NCBI RefSeq assembly: GCF_000172175.1
Contig: NZ_ABJL02000008.1
Location: forward strand, 496,001-560,000
DNA from: Bacteroides intestinalis DSM 17393
GTDB lineage: Bacteria; Bacteroidota; Bacteroidia; Bacteroidales; Bacteroidaceae
DNA length: 64,000 nucleotides
Reading direction: 5' to 3'
In this document: piece by piece, positions 8,944 through 18,557 of the stretch
Layout: every line of letters begins with the position of its first letter
Position numbering within the stretch: position 1 is the stretch's first letter
Notes under the pieces: model-generated
Told to the model about the DNA's origin: nothing
Seen by the model: only the letters and a program-made list of their open reading frames with translations
Database searches by the model: none
Program-made: the position numbers and the translations under genes

Positions 8944-9825
8944 TTATTTTCTTTTTGCTAATGACAGATCCACTAAATCACCCATCTCTCGCAGAAATTG
9001 GGATGTATAGAAATTCATAAATCCACCAGCTGACGAAAAAGTCATCTCGCCGAAATATGGTTTGCCATCAACTTCATACAAATCCACCCTAACCTGAGGT
9101 ATTCCACATGAAAGTTTTGAGACAATCTCAAGCATTTTGTCTAATGACACAGGTTTTGGCAAATCTGATTGGGCTTGTTTATAATGTGAAGTAAAAACGC
9201 TACACTCATCGTGTCGTTTCCAATCCAGGTCATAGGTAGCCACCTCAACAGACCCTTGATGTCTATTGAAACATGCCCATATATGATGAGGTTTTCCATC
9301 AAAACACCAAATTTTGTAGTCTATCAGCGTGTCTGTTTCTATCGGCTGTTTCTTGCAGTCAAGCACTTCTTCGGCTATCATACAAGGTTTCATGGCAGCA
9401 TAGTGGGGCTCGCCATTTGTCTCGCTAAACGATTTTGAGAGCAATGCAGAATACTTCTTAACTGTATTTTCTATATCCAGTTTGTTTTTGTCTTTACAAA
9501 CAAGGATATCACCACTTCCGTTATTTGTTTTCAAAACAAAGGAATCCGGAAGAGAATCCCAATCCACATCCTCTGCTTTTTCCCAAACACCATATAGTTT
9601 CACAAGAGTATCATCAAGCCCTTTTTCGTGAATATATTGACGAACACGATATTTGTCAGCACACAATGTCCACAAACTCGTGTCAGAATTAAACTTCAGC
9701 CAGTTGATTTTCTCGTTCAAATCTTTTGGCCTGAACCAGTTCAGTGGCTTATGGAAATGATAGAGAAACTGAAGACTAGTAAGGAGTCTTGGACTTACAC
9801 AATTAAAAAAAGATTTAACATTCAT
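8944..9825 (-). CDS. TupA-like ATP-grasp protein
   Basis: A 293-residue protein of the TupA-like ATP-grasp family, named after the teichuronopeptide synthesis protein TupA. It has the family opening PKDLNEKINWLKF, then LCADKYRVRQYI, SFVLKTNNGSGDILVCKDK (the ATP-grasp lysine and glycine loop) and the late VRVDLYEVDGKPYFGEMTF, where metal ligands lie. ATP-grasp enzymes join a carboxylate to an amine, so it may attach an amino acid or similar group to an acidic sugar of the capsule. No such activity is proven for this subgroup. Confidence 0.85.
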   Translation of the reverse strand: MNVKSFFNCVSPRLLTSLQFLYHFHKPLNWFRPKDLNEKINWLKFNSDTSLWTLCADKYRVRQYIHEKGLDDTLVKLYGVWEKAEDVDWDSLPDSFVLKTNNGSGDILVCKDKNKLDIENTVKKYSALLSKSFSETNGEPHYAAMKPCMIAEEVLDCKKQPIETDTLIDYKIWCFDGKPHHIWACFNRHQGSVEVATYDLDWKRHDECSVFTSHYKQAQSDLPKPVSLDKMLEIVSKLSCGIPQVRVDLYEVDGKPYFGEMTFSSAGGFMNFYTSQFLREMGDLVDLSLAKRK

Positions 9826-9843
9826 AGTTATAAACTATTTGTA

Positions 9844-11046
9844 TCAAACCATTGCTCTTTTTCTTTGTCGAAGAGATGATATGATTAACGCCATTAAAAA
9901 CCATAAAGAATCATTTGCCCAAATATCGCCTCCCGTAAAACTTCTTGGAAAAACGAGGCAGACGTACATAATAATTATATTATGATTTAGGCCGGATGTT
10001 CTACGAATACCATTTATAGTTTGCGAGAATAGATAAAGAATAACAAGGCTACCCAATATCATTCCATATGTAACGAAAATGCTTAAGTACATACTATGAG
10101 CAAGTTCTTGTATTACCACTTCATCACCGGCAATACCAAGACCTAAAAAAGGATCATTTAGGACTATATCCCACAACTTGTCATGAATCTCATTTCTGCC
10201 TGTAGTAATATCTACAGTATCTGCATTTATCAGATAATACAGGGTGCGACTGCTAAGACCAAAGGAGTCAAGCATCCCTCCAACAAAAGAAAGTATTTCT
10301 TTAAAGAAAGATAATACAATCAAAACAAAAGAAACAAAGAACAGTTTGATGGCGACTCCAGATGAACTCTTCCTTTTCGAATTGAATAATATTTTTATCG
10401 AAACAAAGAAAGCAATGGCTAAGAACGGATTTCTTGATCCATATATAAATATCACTACAGAACCAATAATTGCAGCAATAAGTGCCAGCTTGTTTTTTGA
10501 GTCGAAATACGCATTTAACTGCCAAAGTACAGACAAAAGCAGCACATTTGACATAGTCATAGAATACGTACTCCACTCAGAAGTGGTAGTATGACCTATC
10601 ACGTTGATAATCCCAGCATATAATACGCCACTCAAAGTTATCAGGAAAGAACCTTTGGTGAAATAATCACAAAGATATTCAAAAGTCAACAGTTTGCTTA
10701 CAAGCAGAAAGGTAAAGAAGCAAGCTACAAGTGCTCTAAGAATAGTAGGCTGAATGTATTTTACGTTTTGAGAGCAAAACATATAAGTAAACAAATAGGT
10801 CATTCCCACAAAAAACAATACACCTATAGTTTGCACAGGTATTCGCAATTTCCCCGTTGTTAACAAGGCATACACATACATCAGCAAAGAACCACCCATA
10901 ATTACAACATTCAACATATCGTTTATCTCATAAAAGAATGGAAATCCTTGCACCAGGATATTCTTACATCCTTGAGCTATCACCTGAAAGGTTACAACAA
11001 AAGAGATTAATTTATTTGAGTCCTTCATTGGATATAAATTCAGCAC
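9844..11046 (-). CDS. O-antigen/capsule polymerase, Wzy-like
   Basis: A 400-residue integral membrane protein with about eleven hydrophobic helices and a large outer loop (about residues 265-310, DTVDITTGRNEIHDKLWD). Such a layout and the GRNEIHDKLWDIVLNDPFLGLG segment are typical of O-antigen ligase/polymerase family proteins. It is the only such candidate in the locus, so it is the likely Wzy that joins repeat units in the periplasm after Wzx export. Sequence conservation in Wzy proteins is always low. Confidence 0.82.
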   Translation of the reverse strand: MLNLYPMKDSNKLISFVVTFQVIAQGCKNILVQGFPFFYEINDMLNVVIMGGSLLMYVYALLTTGKLRIPVQTIGVLFFVGMTYLFTYMFCSQNVKYIQPTILRALVACFFTFLLVSKLLTFEYLCDYFTKGSFLITLSGVLYAGIINVIGHTTTSEWSTYSMTMSNVLLLSVLWQLNAYFDSKNKLALIAAIIGSVVIFIYGSRNPFLAIAFFVSIKILFNSKRKSSSGVAIKLFFVSFVLIVLSFFKEILSFVGGMLDSFGLSSRTLYYLINADTVDITTGRNEIHDKLWDIVLNDPFLGLGIAGDEVVIQELAHSMYLSIFVTYGMILGSLVILYLFSQTINGIRRTSGLNHNIIIMYVCLVFPRSFTGGDIWANDSLWFLMALIISSLRQRKRAMV

Positions 11047-11048
11047 TA

Positions 11049-12218
11049 TTAATCATTCTTTAGTTCTTTCAGCCATTGGGCATAAACCACATCAAGTGAA
11101 AAACGTTTTATACTCTCTACTGCTTTCATACTCATTTTCTCTCTCTTCACTGGATTGTTCATCAACGAATCAAGCATGTTAGCAAAAGCATTGTTATCAA
11201 ATGCTGGAACTAGATAACCATTCTCACCATCCTGAATGAGCATAGGAGCCGGACTGAAAGCGTTATTTAATATAGGCACACAACCTGCCCGTTGAGCCTC
11301 CAACGTTACAAGTGAAAAAGATTCATGAACACTTGTGACACACAAAATTGAAGACTTTTTGTAATATTCCTCAGGTTGCACTCTACCGCAAAAAGAGACT
11401 CGTCGCAGACCTAACGATTTTGACAATTCTTTCATCTCTTTCCATGATGGTCCATCACCCAACATCAACAGACTCCAATCTGGATGTTTGGATTCAACCT
11501 GTTTCCATATACGCAACATATTGTCAGGTCGTTTAACAGAATAGTCAAATGTACCTACCCAAACAACTGTCTGTTCCTTACACTGTGGCTGTTCAATATT
11601 TATATCTGTACAGTTAGGGATGACGCGTACTTTTTCAGAAGATATAATACCACACATTCGATACAGTTCTGACTGTTGTCCATCACACAACAACACAACT
11701 CGATCACTATTCTGGACGGTTGAGAGGTAGTGCTTGCGATACTTACAGATATAAAACGTAGTCATTATGGACGCTATAAGACGAGTTTTCATCAAATAAA
11801 AAAGCCATCCAAAACCTTTTGTTTTTAAAAGATACTCTTTTTGGTAAGCTCCATTCAATACTGGAGTAAGAATAGAATTATGAAAACATGACACTAACAG
11901 GAAATCTACTTCTTTTTTGCATAAAGCAAGAAATTGAGCACTATGATGGTCAAGGGCACATTGGTTGATTATTACATCTACCTGATGCTCTTTTATAAAA
12001 TTAACAATATATCTGATATTCTCATCAGCAAACAACTTAGATGATGGCAGGAAACTCTGCCAACTGCAATATTTCTGCCCTTTATGCTTGTCTTGCGCTC
12101 CAATATACCAGACATTATTGCCTTTATCAACGAATAATGCACCCAGAATAGCTGTTATACGAGAAATGCCTCCTAATGTAGGCACTATGCCATTACTATG
12201 AAAAAATACTATATTCAT
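11049..12218 (-). CDS. glycosyltransferase family 4
   Basis: A 389-residue GT4 glycosyltransferase. The N-terminal acceptor domain opens with FFHSNGIVPTLGGISRI, and the donor domain has VVWVGTFDYSVKRPDNMLRI, MLGDGPSWKEMKELSKSLGL and the EX7E region VHESFSLVTLEAQRAGCVP (E and E seven residues apart), all family landmarks. Start overlaps the upstream gene's stop by 4 bases. Adds one hexose-type sugar to the lipid-linked repeat; which one is not readable. Confidence 0.92.
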   Translation of the reverse strand: MNIVFFHSNGIVPTLGGISRITAILGALFVDKGNNVWYIGAQDKHKGQKYCSWQSFLPSSKLFADENIRYIVNFIKEHQVDVIINQCALDHHSAQFLALCKKEVDFLLVSCFHNSILTPVLNGAYQKEYLLKTKGFGWLFYLMKTRLIASIMTTFYICKYRKHYLSTVQNSDRVVLLCDGQQSELYRMCGIISSEKVRVIPNCTDINIEQPQCKEQTVVWVGTFDYSVKRPDNMLRIWKQVESKHPDWSLLMLGDGPSWKEMKELSKSLGLRRVSFCGRVQPEEYYKKSSILCVTSVHESFSLVTLEAQRAGCVPILNNAFSPAPMLIQDGENGYLVPAFDNNAFANMLDSLMNNPVKREKMSMKAVESIKRFSLDVVYAQWLKELKND

Positions 12219-13294
12219 TGCAGTTTTTTTAGCAATTCATTAAAATCCATTGTGATGAGATACAGTTTGTTGAGAGTCCTGTTATCAACATCCTGAGCAG
12301 TATAGTAGAGAAAGAATCTGCCATCCACAACTCCGGCAGTAGGCTTATATATTCCCACTTTTCCACAGGTCTCATTAGTCATAAGCGGTCTCTTAAAAAA
12401 ACGGAAATGTACTCTATCCTTACTCTCCGCAAGACAAATATCAGCATTACACTGGTTGCTCTGTACGATTGCGAAAAGCTTCCCTTCACACTCAAAGAAA
12501 TCAATATGCCAAGGGCGGTAAAGAACATTCTTATCTTCAAATTTTACCGTACCTTCTAAATAAAACTTTCCGTTCACCTTGTCACACGACCATTGAGCAA
12601 TGCCATGAGCCTTCTGTTGACTCCAGAATCCCATCAAATCAGATATGAAAATTACAGGATTGATGATCTTCCGCAAAAAAGCAGGCAGCCGTTTGATGGT
12701 CTTACTATGAAATGTGATATGTGTGGCAAGACAACGATATGTACCATCTTGTTCTTTTATAAAAGCAGGGCTTGTTTCTGGGTCGATTTCTGCATCCTTA
12801 GTTCCCACAACGGGACCGAATACTTCTCCAATTCCATCCTCAAACACTTCCGCTCCAAAAGTAGCTCTTGTAAATCCGTTTATATCGCACCTACCTGTAA
12901 AATTCTCACGCCAAAAGGCATATAACTTCTTGTCAGCATAGAGCAAAGCAGGATCCGAGTTGTATCCTTTTGTAGGCTGCCCTTGCACCTGATACGCTAC
13001 TATCCAGTGTGTAGGAGGGTTGTTCGTTTCATTGTCTCCATAACAGAGTATTGGGTTCTCTGTCTTGTCGTTAGCAGCATAATAAGGCGTATAGACCATC
13101 CACCACTTATGACCAAGATAACCTTCAGGAACATACCGCACACAAGGATGCACCACATCTCCACGATTGCTTTCCTCCTTAAAAGGGGTATGTGTGCACA
13201 ACTCCCCTGGGGGCATCGTACCATATTCTAAACGCCCGCAAACCTTATATTGAAATTTGCGGTATGCTGATAATAAGTCTCTTGATATACTCAT
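12215..13294 (-). CDS. beta-propeller-like protein of unknown function
   Basis: A 359-residue protein without signal peptide or membrane segment. It has repeated short blocks rich in W, Y, G and D, such as GHKWWMVYTPYY, ADKKLYAFWRENF, FECEGKLFAIVQ and VDGRFFLYYTAQD, each looking like the inner strands of a propeller blade, as in GH43/GH32-type or related five-bladed propellers. No convincing catalytic triad can be assigned by eye. It overlaps both neighbours (4 bases and 1 base), so it is a full member of the capsule operon. Enzyme, lectin or scaffold are all open. Confidence 0.55.
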   Translation of the reverse strand: MSISRDLLSAYRKFQYKVCGRLEYGTMPPGELCTHTPFKEESNRGDVVHPCVRYVPEGYLGHKWWMVYTPYYAANDKTENPILCYGDNETNNPPTHWIVAYQVQGQPTKGYNSDPALLYADKKLYAFWRENFTGRCDINGFTRATFGAEVFEDGIGEVFGPVVGTKDAEIDPETSPAFIKEQDGTYRCLATHITFHSKTIKRLPAFLRKIINPVIFISDLMGFWSQQKAHGIAQWSCDKVNGKFYLEGTVKFEDKNVLYRPWHIDFFECEGKLFAIVQSNQCNADICLAESKDRVHFRFFKRPLMTNETCGKVGIYKPTAGVVDGRFFLYYTAQDVDNRTLNKLYLITMDFNELLKKLQ

Positions 13295-14397
13295 TATCTT
13301 AATGCCTTTTTTAGAAACTCTCTTGATGGCATACGGAGTTCTTGCAGTCTGGAATTAACATCCTTCCAATCAATATTTTTTTGTACCTTGTTCAGAGGTA
13401 GTAAAACTAGCCTATCTGTCAGATTCAATTGCATCAATAAATCTTTGGATCGCGAATCTACTTCATCGCTAATTGATACAACATTAAACGGACGATTAAA
13501 CATAAGAGAGAATGCTGTACCATGGAAGGATGTTGTAATAACAAATTGTGCATATTTGAACAAGCTAACAAATTGTGTAGGATTCTGCAGTTCCTTTGAT
13601 ATAGAGAATTTACCTTGACTACATATATAGAGTCGCGAATTCTTAATTTCCACTATATCCCATCCTGCTCGAGATGCTATTTGTTTTGCATATTCACTAA
13701 TCAACGCATCTTTAGTTCGGATCACTTGGTAAACCAAAACATACGTTTTTTCCAAAGGCATTTCGTCTGCGATCAATTCATCAAAGAAATCAACTCCTGC
13801 CATGAGAGTCGGATCTAAGACCTTTTCTATTTTTTTATTTGGTATCTGTGTTTGCAGATAGCCTTGCAATTCTTTTTCTCTCACACTAATGAAATCGAAA
13901 GACTCAAGTAATTTAGCATTCTCATTAGAATAAAAAGAATCGCCCATATTTTCGGCAGCTGAACCAGCATATGAAATCAGTTTCGCACCATTTCTGTCAA
14001 ACTGTCCCCAATATAAATTGTCAATTCCACCAGTAAAACAGACACTCCATACCTGATCACTTCCTACAATATAAGCATCCATACGTGGAAGATCGCCTGA
14101 AGACAGAACAATGTCGGTCATTGGAAGAACTTTATTAATATATTTCCAGAACATTTCTCTTTTCTTGTACCTAGTCAAAAGAGAAGGCAACATGAGCAAG
14201 TTAAGCACTATTCTTTTAATCTTCTTTAGGAACCCCGGAACGTTTATTGGTGCATATAATATACCCATTCCTTTGGGCTTATAGTCCACAATCTTTGCAT
14301 CATAACCCTGATTAATTAGATATTGGATCAATGCATAAGCCTGAAGGATAGCGCCATAATTTGTGGCTCTATGAAATGTCAATATACCAATTTTCAT
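13294..14397 (-). CDS. polysaccharide pyruvyl transferase family protein
   Basis: A 367-residue protein of the polysaccharide pyruvyl transferase family (WcaK/CsaB type), which adds a ketal pyruvate from phosphoenolpyruvate to a sugar. The start MKIGILTFHRATNYGAILQA and IVGSDQVWSVCFTGG are family signatures. The C-terminal part has VITTSFHGTAFSLMFNRPF, the conserved SFHG motif near the active site. A truncated second copy of the N-terminus lies directly upstream (14588-14842). It pairs with the FrhB-like gene at 14839-16023, as often seen in capsule clusters. Confidence 0.92.
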   Translation of the reverse strand: MKIGILTFHRATNYGAILQAYALIQYLINQGYDAKIVDYKPKGMGILYAPINVPGFLKKIKRIVLNLLMLPSLLTRYKKREMFWKYINKVLPMTDIVLSSGDLPRMDAYIVGSDQVWSVCFTGGIDNLYWGQFDRNGAKLISYAGSAAENMGDSFYSNENAKLLESFDFISVREKELQGYLQTQIPNKKIEKVLDPTLMAGVDFFDELIADEMPLEKTYVLVYQVIRTKDALISEYAKQIASRAGWDIVEIKNSRLYICSQGKFSISKELQNPTQFVSLFKYAQFVITTSFHGTAFSLMFNRPFNVVSISDEVDSRSKDLLMQLNLTDRLVLLPLNKVQKNIDWKDVNSRLQELRMPSREFLKKALR

Positions 14398-14398
14398 A

Positions 14399-14610
14399 TT
14401 AAATAGTTTTTCCTAAAAGTAATTTATACAAGAAAAGGATGTATGTCTGAAGACAAAATAGTATCTTCTGTTCTTTGTTGTAGGAGGAGCGTATTTGCCT
14501 TTCATCCTTTTGAAACTTAAGCTATACACATCCCTATAGATACTATCTCGCACATCTAGCCGCTTAAGAGAATGTGATAGCTGATGATTAGTATTTACTG
14601 TTTTCAATAA
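14399..14610 (-). pseudogene. C-terminal remnant of an FrhB-like gene
   Basis: This piece matches the last ~65 residues of the intact FrhB-like protein encoded at 14839-16023. TNHQLSHSLKRLDVRDSIY corresponds to INHQLSIPFKKPSSRSQIY, and KGKYAPPTT to KSKYAAPTT. After PPTT the match continues in another frame as EQKILFCLQTYILFLYKLLL against RQKVLAIVQTYIPFAYKWII, so there is a frameshift inside the remnant. It ends at a stop 1-2 bases before the ATG of the intact pyruvyl transferase, the same spacing pattern as the intact pair. Not functional. Confidence 0.85.
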
Positions 14611-14842
14611 ATCCTTCTTTTTTTAAAAAAAGTATCATATAAATATTAATTAAAAGTCTCTTTACTTTCTGAATAATACTTGGTACGTTTATCGGACGGA
14701 ATAAAGATGCCATTCCTTCTGATTTGCAATCAATAAATTCAGTTTCATGAGCTAAGCTTTTGGGATAAGATACAAGTGCATATGCTTGTAAAATCGCACT
14801 ACAATTTGTAGCCCTATGGAAAGTTACTATTCCTATTTTCAT
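14588..14842 (-). pseudogene. N-terminal remnant of a polysaccharide pyruvyl transferase
   Basis: The open frame begins with MKIGIVTFHRATNCSAILQA and aligns for about 78 residues with the intact protein at 13294-14397, then stops. More than 280 residues, including the SFHG region, are missing. Its ATG at 14842 overlaps the stop of the FrhB-like gene (ATGA), as expected for a real translationally coupled gene before decay. The break runs straight into the FrhB-like C-terminal remnant, so the piece marks one side of an internal deletion. Confidence 0.88.
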
Positions 14843-16023
14843 TTTAATGTTCTTTGAATAATCCACTTATATGCAAACGGTATGTAGGTTTGGACTATTG
14901 CCAGCACTTTCTGTCGTATAGTAGTAGGTGCAGCATATTTAGACTTAAATTTCCAATAGCTCATTTTTTTTGCATCGTTATAAATTTGGGAACGACTCGA
15001 TGGCTTTTTAAAGGGGATAGAAAGTTGATGATTGATTTCAGCCTCATATTGCAAATCTAGATATGTATAAAAAAAATTCTTTTTCACCATACTCCATAAA
15101 TAAGTTCCATTTGGATTGTTTACAATTATCGAAGACTTACTTTCGTTAGGGTGAAAATTTGGATATAACTTTGCAGAATCACAATCGCCGATAGTAATAT
15201 CTCCTACTCGATTTAAATTTGCATAATGACACTGATAGCATGATAATCTGAATGACTCACCTTTCATAAAGGTAGCAAAGTAAGGATCATAACTTGACGA
15301 ATAAAGGCGACTCATATTTTGCTCTTCTATTGATAGAATGAAAGAACTCTTACCCTCATTACTCATGGGGTTTCTCCACCTAAACCTTACATCGCTTAAT
15401 CTTTCAGGATGCTTACAATAATGCTTTAAATCTTTTAAAAAAAACAATGGACTAGGAACTCCATGGCAAATAAGATCTAAAGTATAAAGATTTGATGGGC
15501 GTTTTCCCAAAAAAGAGTAAACAGCTGCTACTTGGCATGGAGTACCACAAAATAAAACAGTTTTCTGCTTATCCTTAAGAATTCCTTTGATTTTTGGCAA
15601 GCAATCTTCTAAAGAGCTTTGAACATATTTCGATCCCTGACATTTCTTAATATCAGAATAATCTTGAGTGATAATATGCCTTACAGTTCCTTCTACGAAG
15701 GATGCTGCGCACACATAGGCATTTCTCTCATTTACTAAACTTTTTGCAACTATTCCAAACACCCCTCCTGAAGCTGATATTTTCTTTATATTCGCATCTT
15801 TTGTAAGTACAATATAAGCTTGCTGATTATCTATTGTTTGTACTTCCTTTGTTTGTGGACAAACATTCAAACATGCCCCGCAATCCACACAATTATAATT
15901 TACAAAAGGCTGAATAAAACCTTCATCATCCGCCTTTAACGAAATTGCATCCTTTTTGCATATATAGAAGCAGTTACCACAGCCACAGCAGTCTATTCCT
16001 ATTTTAGAAATATTTTTAAACAT
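14839..16023 (-). CDS. FrhB-like (coenzyme F420 hydrogenase beta subunit family) iron-sulfur protein
   Basis: A 394-residue protein with two N-terminal 4Fe-4S motifs: CCGCGNCFYIC (C12, C15, C18, C22) and CVDCGACLNVC (C45, C48, C51, C55). The FrhB/FdhB N- and C-terminal domains follow, with FCGTPCQVAAVYSFLG, LDLICHGVPSP and later SCYQCHYANLNRVGDITIGD. Bacteroides do not make F420, so it is probably a flavin and iron-sulfur redox protein for some sugar modification. It is regularly found beside pyruvyl transferases in surface polysaccharide loci. Its substrate is unknown. Confidence 0.88.
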   Translation of the reverse strand: MFKNISKIGIDCCGCGNCFYICKKDAISLKADDEGFIQPFVNYNCVDCGACLNVCPQTKEVQTIDNQQAYIVLTKDANIKKISASGGVFGIVAKSLVNERNAYVCAASFVEGTVRHIITQDYSDIKKCQGSKYVQSSLEDCLPKIKGILKDKQKTVLFCGTPCQVAAVYSFLGKRPSNLYTLDLICHGVPSPLFFLKDLKHYCKHPERLSDVRFRWRNPMSNEGKSSFILSIEEQNMSRLYSSSYDPYFATFMKGESFRLSCYQCHYANLNRVGDITIGDCDSAKLYPNFHPNESKSSIIVNNPNGTYLWSMVKKNFFYTYLDLQYEAEINHQLSIPFKKPSSRSQIYNDAKKMSYWKFKSKYAAPTTIRQKVLAIVQTYIPFAYKWIIQRTLK

Positions 16024-16038
16024 AAATTTCTCGCAGGA

Positions 16039-17010
16039 TTAGCGTGATCGTAATCTATTTATTACATTATTCAAAAATGGAGTTTGTACCAATAAGTATT
16101 TAACTAAAGCTTTTGGGGTCACAGCTTTATTTTTTCGAAGTTCATTAAAGAATATTTTTGCTTTATTCTTATCACAATAATCAAAAGACCTTCCTAACTT
16201 TTCTTCCAAATAATGATTGTGAACCATTTGAATATACATGCTACAATTAGATATATTCATGTGCTTTACTGTCTCAGTTATTAACTCCTCATACATATCA
16301 TACCTATGAAGTACAGTCTCTAAAATATCATTTGTTTGATCAGACATACTACCTTTACGTATATAATATTCATATAAAGGTTCATCAATAAATCCACATT
16401 TGTATTTATACATGATTGGCAATAACATCTGCCAATCTTGGCCTCTCCGTGTTGGAAATATGTAACGATTGGGATTAGAATCATCAAATGCAGACATTCT
16501 AACCATAAAACATCCAGGCTGAAGCCAAGCACCTCTTGATAATAGGTAATCCTCAAAAAGATTTTCCTTGTTAGGATCAAATTTAAAAGATGGACCAATC
16601 TCTGAATGATTAAAGCCTGTTCCCTCAATTATCTTCATAAACCTTGTACGAACAAGTCCATATTCCGCCTTTTGCTCTAAATAAAATACCTTTTTAGAAA
16701 TAGAATCGACCGGTAATGTGTCATCTACATCAGGCCAAACTAAATACACCCCTTTAACATATTTGATACCTTCTGCAATTGTAGCTCCTAATCCTAAATT
16801 ATCATGGTAATGATATTCAAATGAAAAGCCTTTATCTTTAAATTGCTTTTCATACGACATAATAAGCTCTTTTGAATTATCAGTAGAACCATCATCCATA
16901 AAAATGAGCTGACAATTTGAATAGTCTTGTGCTAATAATGACTTTGCATATCTATCAATATACTTAGCTCCATTGTAACAAGGAGTTAATATACTTACTA
17001 ATATGTCCAT
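16039..17010 (-). CDS. glycosyltransferase family 2
   Basis: A 323-residue GT2 (GT-A fold) glycosyltransferase. The opening ILVSILTPCYNGAKYIDRYA, the nucleotide-binding MDDGSTDNS (D39-D40) and the DXD-like YLVWPDVDDTLP (about residues 115-126) are clear. The acceptor region includes RRGQDWQMLLPIMYKYKCGF. No membrane helices, so it works at the inner face of the membrane. It lies 2 bases after the Wzx gene and 15 bases before the FrhB-like gene. Sugar donor not readable. Confidence 0.92.
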   Translation of the reverse strand: MDILVSILTPCYNGAKYIDRYAKSLLAQDYSNCQLIFMDDGSTDNSKELIMSYEKQFKDKGFSFEYHYHDNLGLGATIAEGIKYVKGVYLVWPDVDDTLPVDSISKKVFYLEQKAEYGLVRTRFMKIIEGTGFNHSEIGPSFKFDPNKENLFEDYLLSRGAWLQPGCFMVRMSAFDDSNPNRYIFPTRRGQDWQMLLPIMYKYKCGFIDEPLYEYYIRKGSMSDQTNDILETVLHRYDMYEELITETVKHMNISNCSMYIQMVHNHYLEEKLGRSFDYCDKNKAKIFFNELRKNKAVTPKALVKYLLVQTPFLNNVINRLRSR

Positions 17011-17012
17011 GA

Positions 17013-18557
17013 TTATTTAAAGTTATAAACTTTTAATTTAACTATCTCATTAATGAAATCTCTCTCTGTTGAATCCATTAATATAAAATATGAAAGAAAG
17101 AGTAATATTATACTACTAATACAAATTATAAAAAACAGTGTCCCCCAACCTTCTGCTAATAATGTATGAATTATATAGGTCCCCCCATAGGTTACTAAGC
17201 CTATAATAGAACATTTGATAAAAATCGACACGAAAAATTTCTTAAGTTTAAATGATTGAACCAGAATGCTTAATGTCCACATATTGCATAACAGCCCTAT
17301 AATAACAGCTATGATATTAATAACAAATGGCAATAGTGGTCCAGCTCCAATATATTTATAAATCATATAAGTAATTGGTATTACAAGAAGATATATAGTC
17401 CCGTTTATCACATTAGGTCTTCTAACATTTCCTGTAGCATGAATACCCATAATCAAAACAGCTGATAGATTAGATAACATATTAAAAAGAATAGTTAAAC
17501 GACAAAGGTCTGCAGTATATTTGGGCCAATCTCCTAACCATACTGTTAATACAAACTCCATCTCTATCATTAAGGGGATAGAAGTAAGAAGCATCAACAC
17601 TGTTGCAAACTTTCCTGCTGCAAATATAAGTTGATTCATTCGGGCAAAGTCGTTAAAAGCATAACTTTTGATAATTTGAGGCTTAAACGCAGCCATTACA
17701 TTTGCTGCAAAACTCATAGCTGCACCTTGTACCTGTGTCGCAATACCATTGGCTGCGTTAAGTACGGGACCAAAATATATATTTAAGAGCATATTTACCC
17801 CCTGAGTTCTCGCTACCACACTAGCATTGCCATAGAAATCCCAACCAGTAAAAGTTAACATTGGTTTTAGTATATCTTTATCTAATTTTGGACTAAAATT
17901 TGCACCGACACATCTAAAGTTAGCATAAACTGCGTAAATAAGAAAAACGACGATACAGGTAACCAAATACAAATATGAATATGTTATTAATTTATCACAC
18001 GTAGTATATATCAATGCTATAGCTATCAATAATTTCGATACTACATTAAATATCTCTATATAGGCATACATATCCATTTTTTCATAAGAGACAACAATAG
18101 CTCTATATGGAACCTGAATGATATTAATAAGTGAAGCAGCAATTGAGGTCTGAAGTACAATATTGGCAGCATATACCCTGTCTTCAGGAATGATCATCTT
18201 AGAGTTTAAGAACCAAACTCCTATACTCTCACATAAAACAAAGATAATGGCAATGATAATTAAATGAGTCGTCAATGAAACAGAAAAAACCTTTGATATT
18301 TCAGAGTTTTCTCCCTTACCAATCTCAAAAGTAAGAAATCGGGATGTAGCACTACTCATTGCGGTATTCAGAAATAGAAACATTGAAACCATACCTCCAA
18401 TAACATTGTAAATGCCAAAATCGTCTATACCAAGAATAGTCAAGATTAATCTTGAGGTATACAATGTAATCCCCATTGAGAATAGCATTCGAAAATATAA
18501 GAATGCCGTATTCTTTACAATTAGATTATTATTTGATGAAGAAGAGTTTTTTACCAT
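17013..18557 (-). CDS. Wzx-like polysaccharide flippase
   Basis: A 514-residue membrane protein with about 12-14 hydrophobic helices, in the MOP exporter superfamily (oligosaccharidyl-lipid flippase). The opening NTAFLYFRMLFSMGITLYTS and the NVIGGMVSMFLFLNTAMSSA segment are typical of this group in Bacteroides. It moves lipid-linked repeat units across the inner membrane for the Wzy polymerase at 9844-11046. The 220-bp gap upstream, up to the end of ugd at 18778, shows no recognisable gene. Confidence 0.9.
   Translation of the reverse strand: MVKNSSSSNNNLIVKNTAFLYFRMLFSMGITLYTSRLILTILGIDDFGIYNVIGGMVSMFLFLNTAMSSATSRFLTFEIGKGENSEISKVFSVSLTTHLIIIAIIFVLCESIGVWFLNSKMIIPEDRVYAANIVLQTSIAASLINIIQVPYRAIVVSYEKMDMYAYIEIFNVVSKLLIAIALIYTTCDKLITYSYLYLVTCIVVFLIYAVYANFRCVGANFSPKLDKDILKPMLTFTGWDFYGNASVVARTQGVNMLLNIYFGPVLNAANGIATQVQGAAMSFAANVMAAFKPQIIKSYAFNDFARMNQLIFAAGKFATVLMLLTSIPLMIEMEFVLTVWLGDWPKYTADLCRLTILFNMLSNLSAVLIMGIHATGNVRRPNVINGTIYLLVIPITYMIYKYIGAGPLLPFVINIIAVIIGLLCNMWTLSILVQSFKLKKFFVSIFIKCSIIGLVTYGGTYIIHTLLAEGWGTLFFIICISSIILLFLSYFILMDSTERDFINEIVKLKVYNFK

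Noticed and set aside
10244..10594. Open frame of 116 codons on the plus strand inside the Wzy gene
   Set aside because: Shadow of the membrane protein on the other strand; no own ribosome site or recognisable domain.
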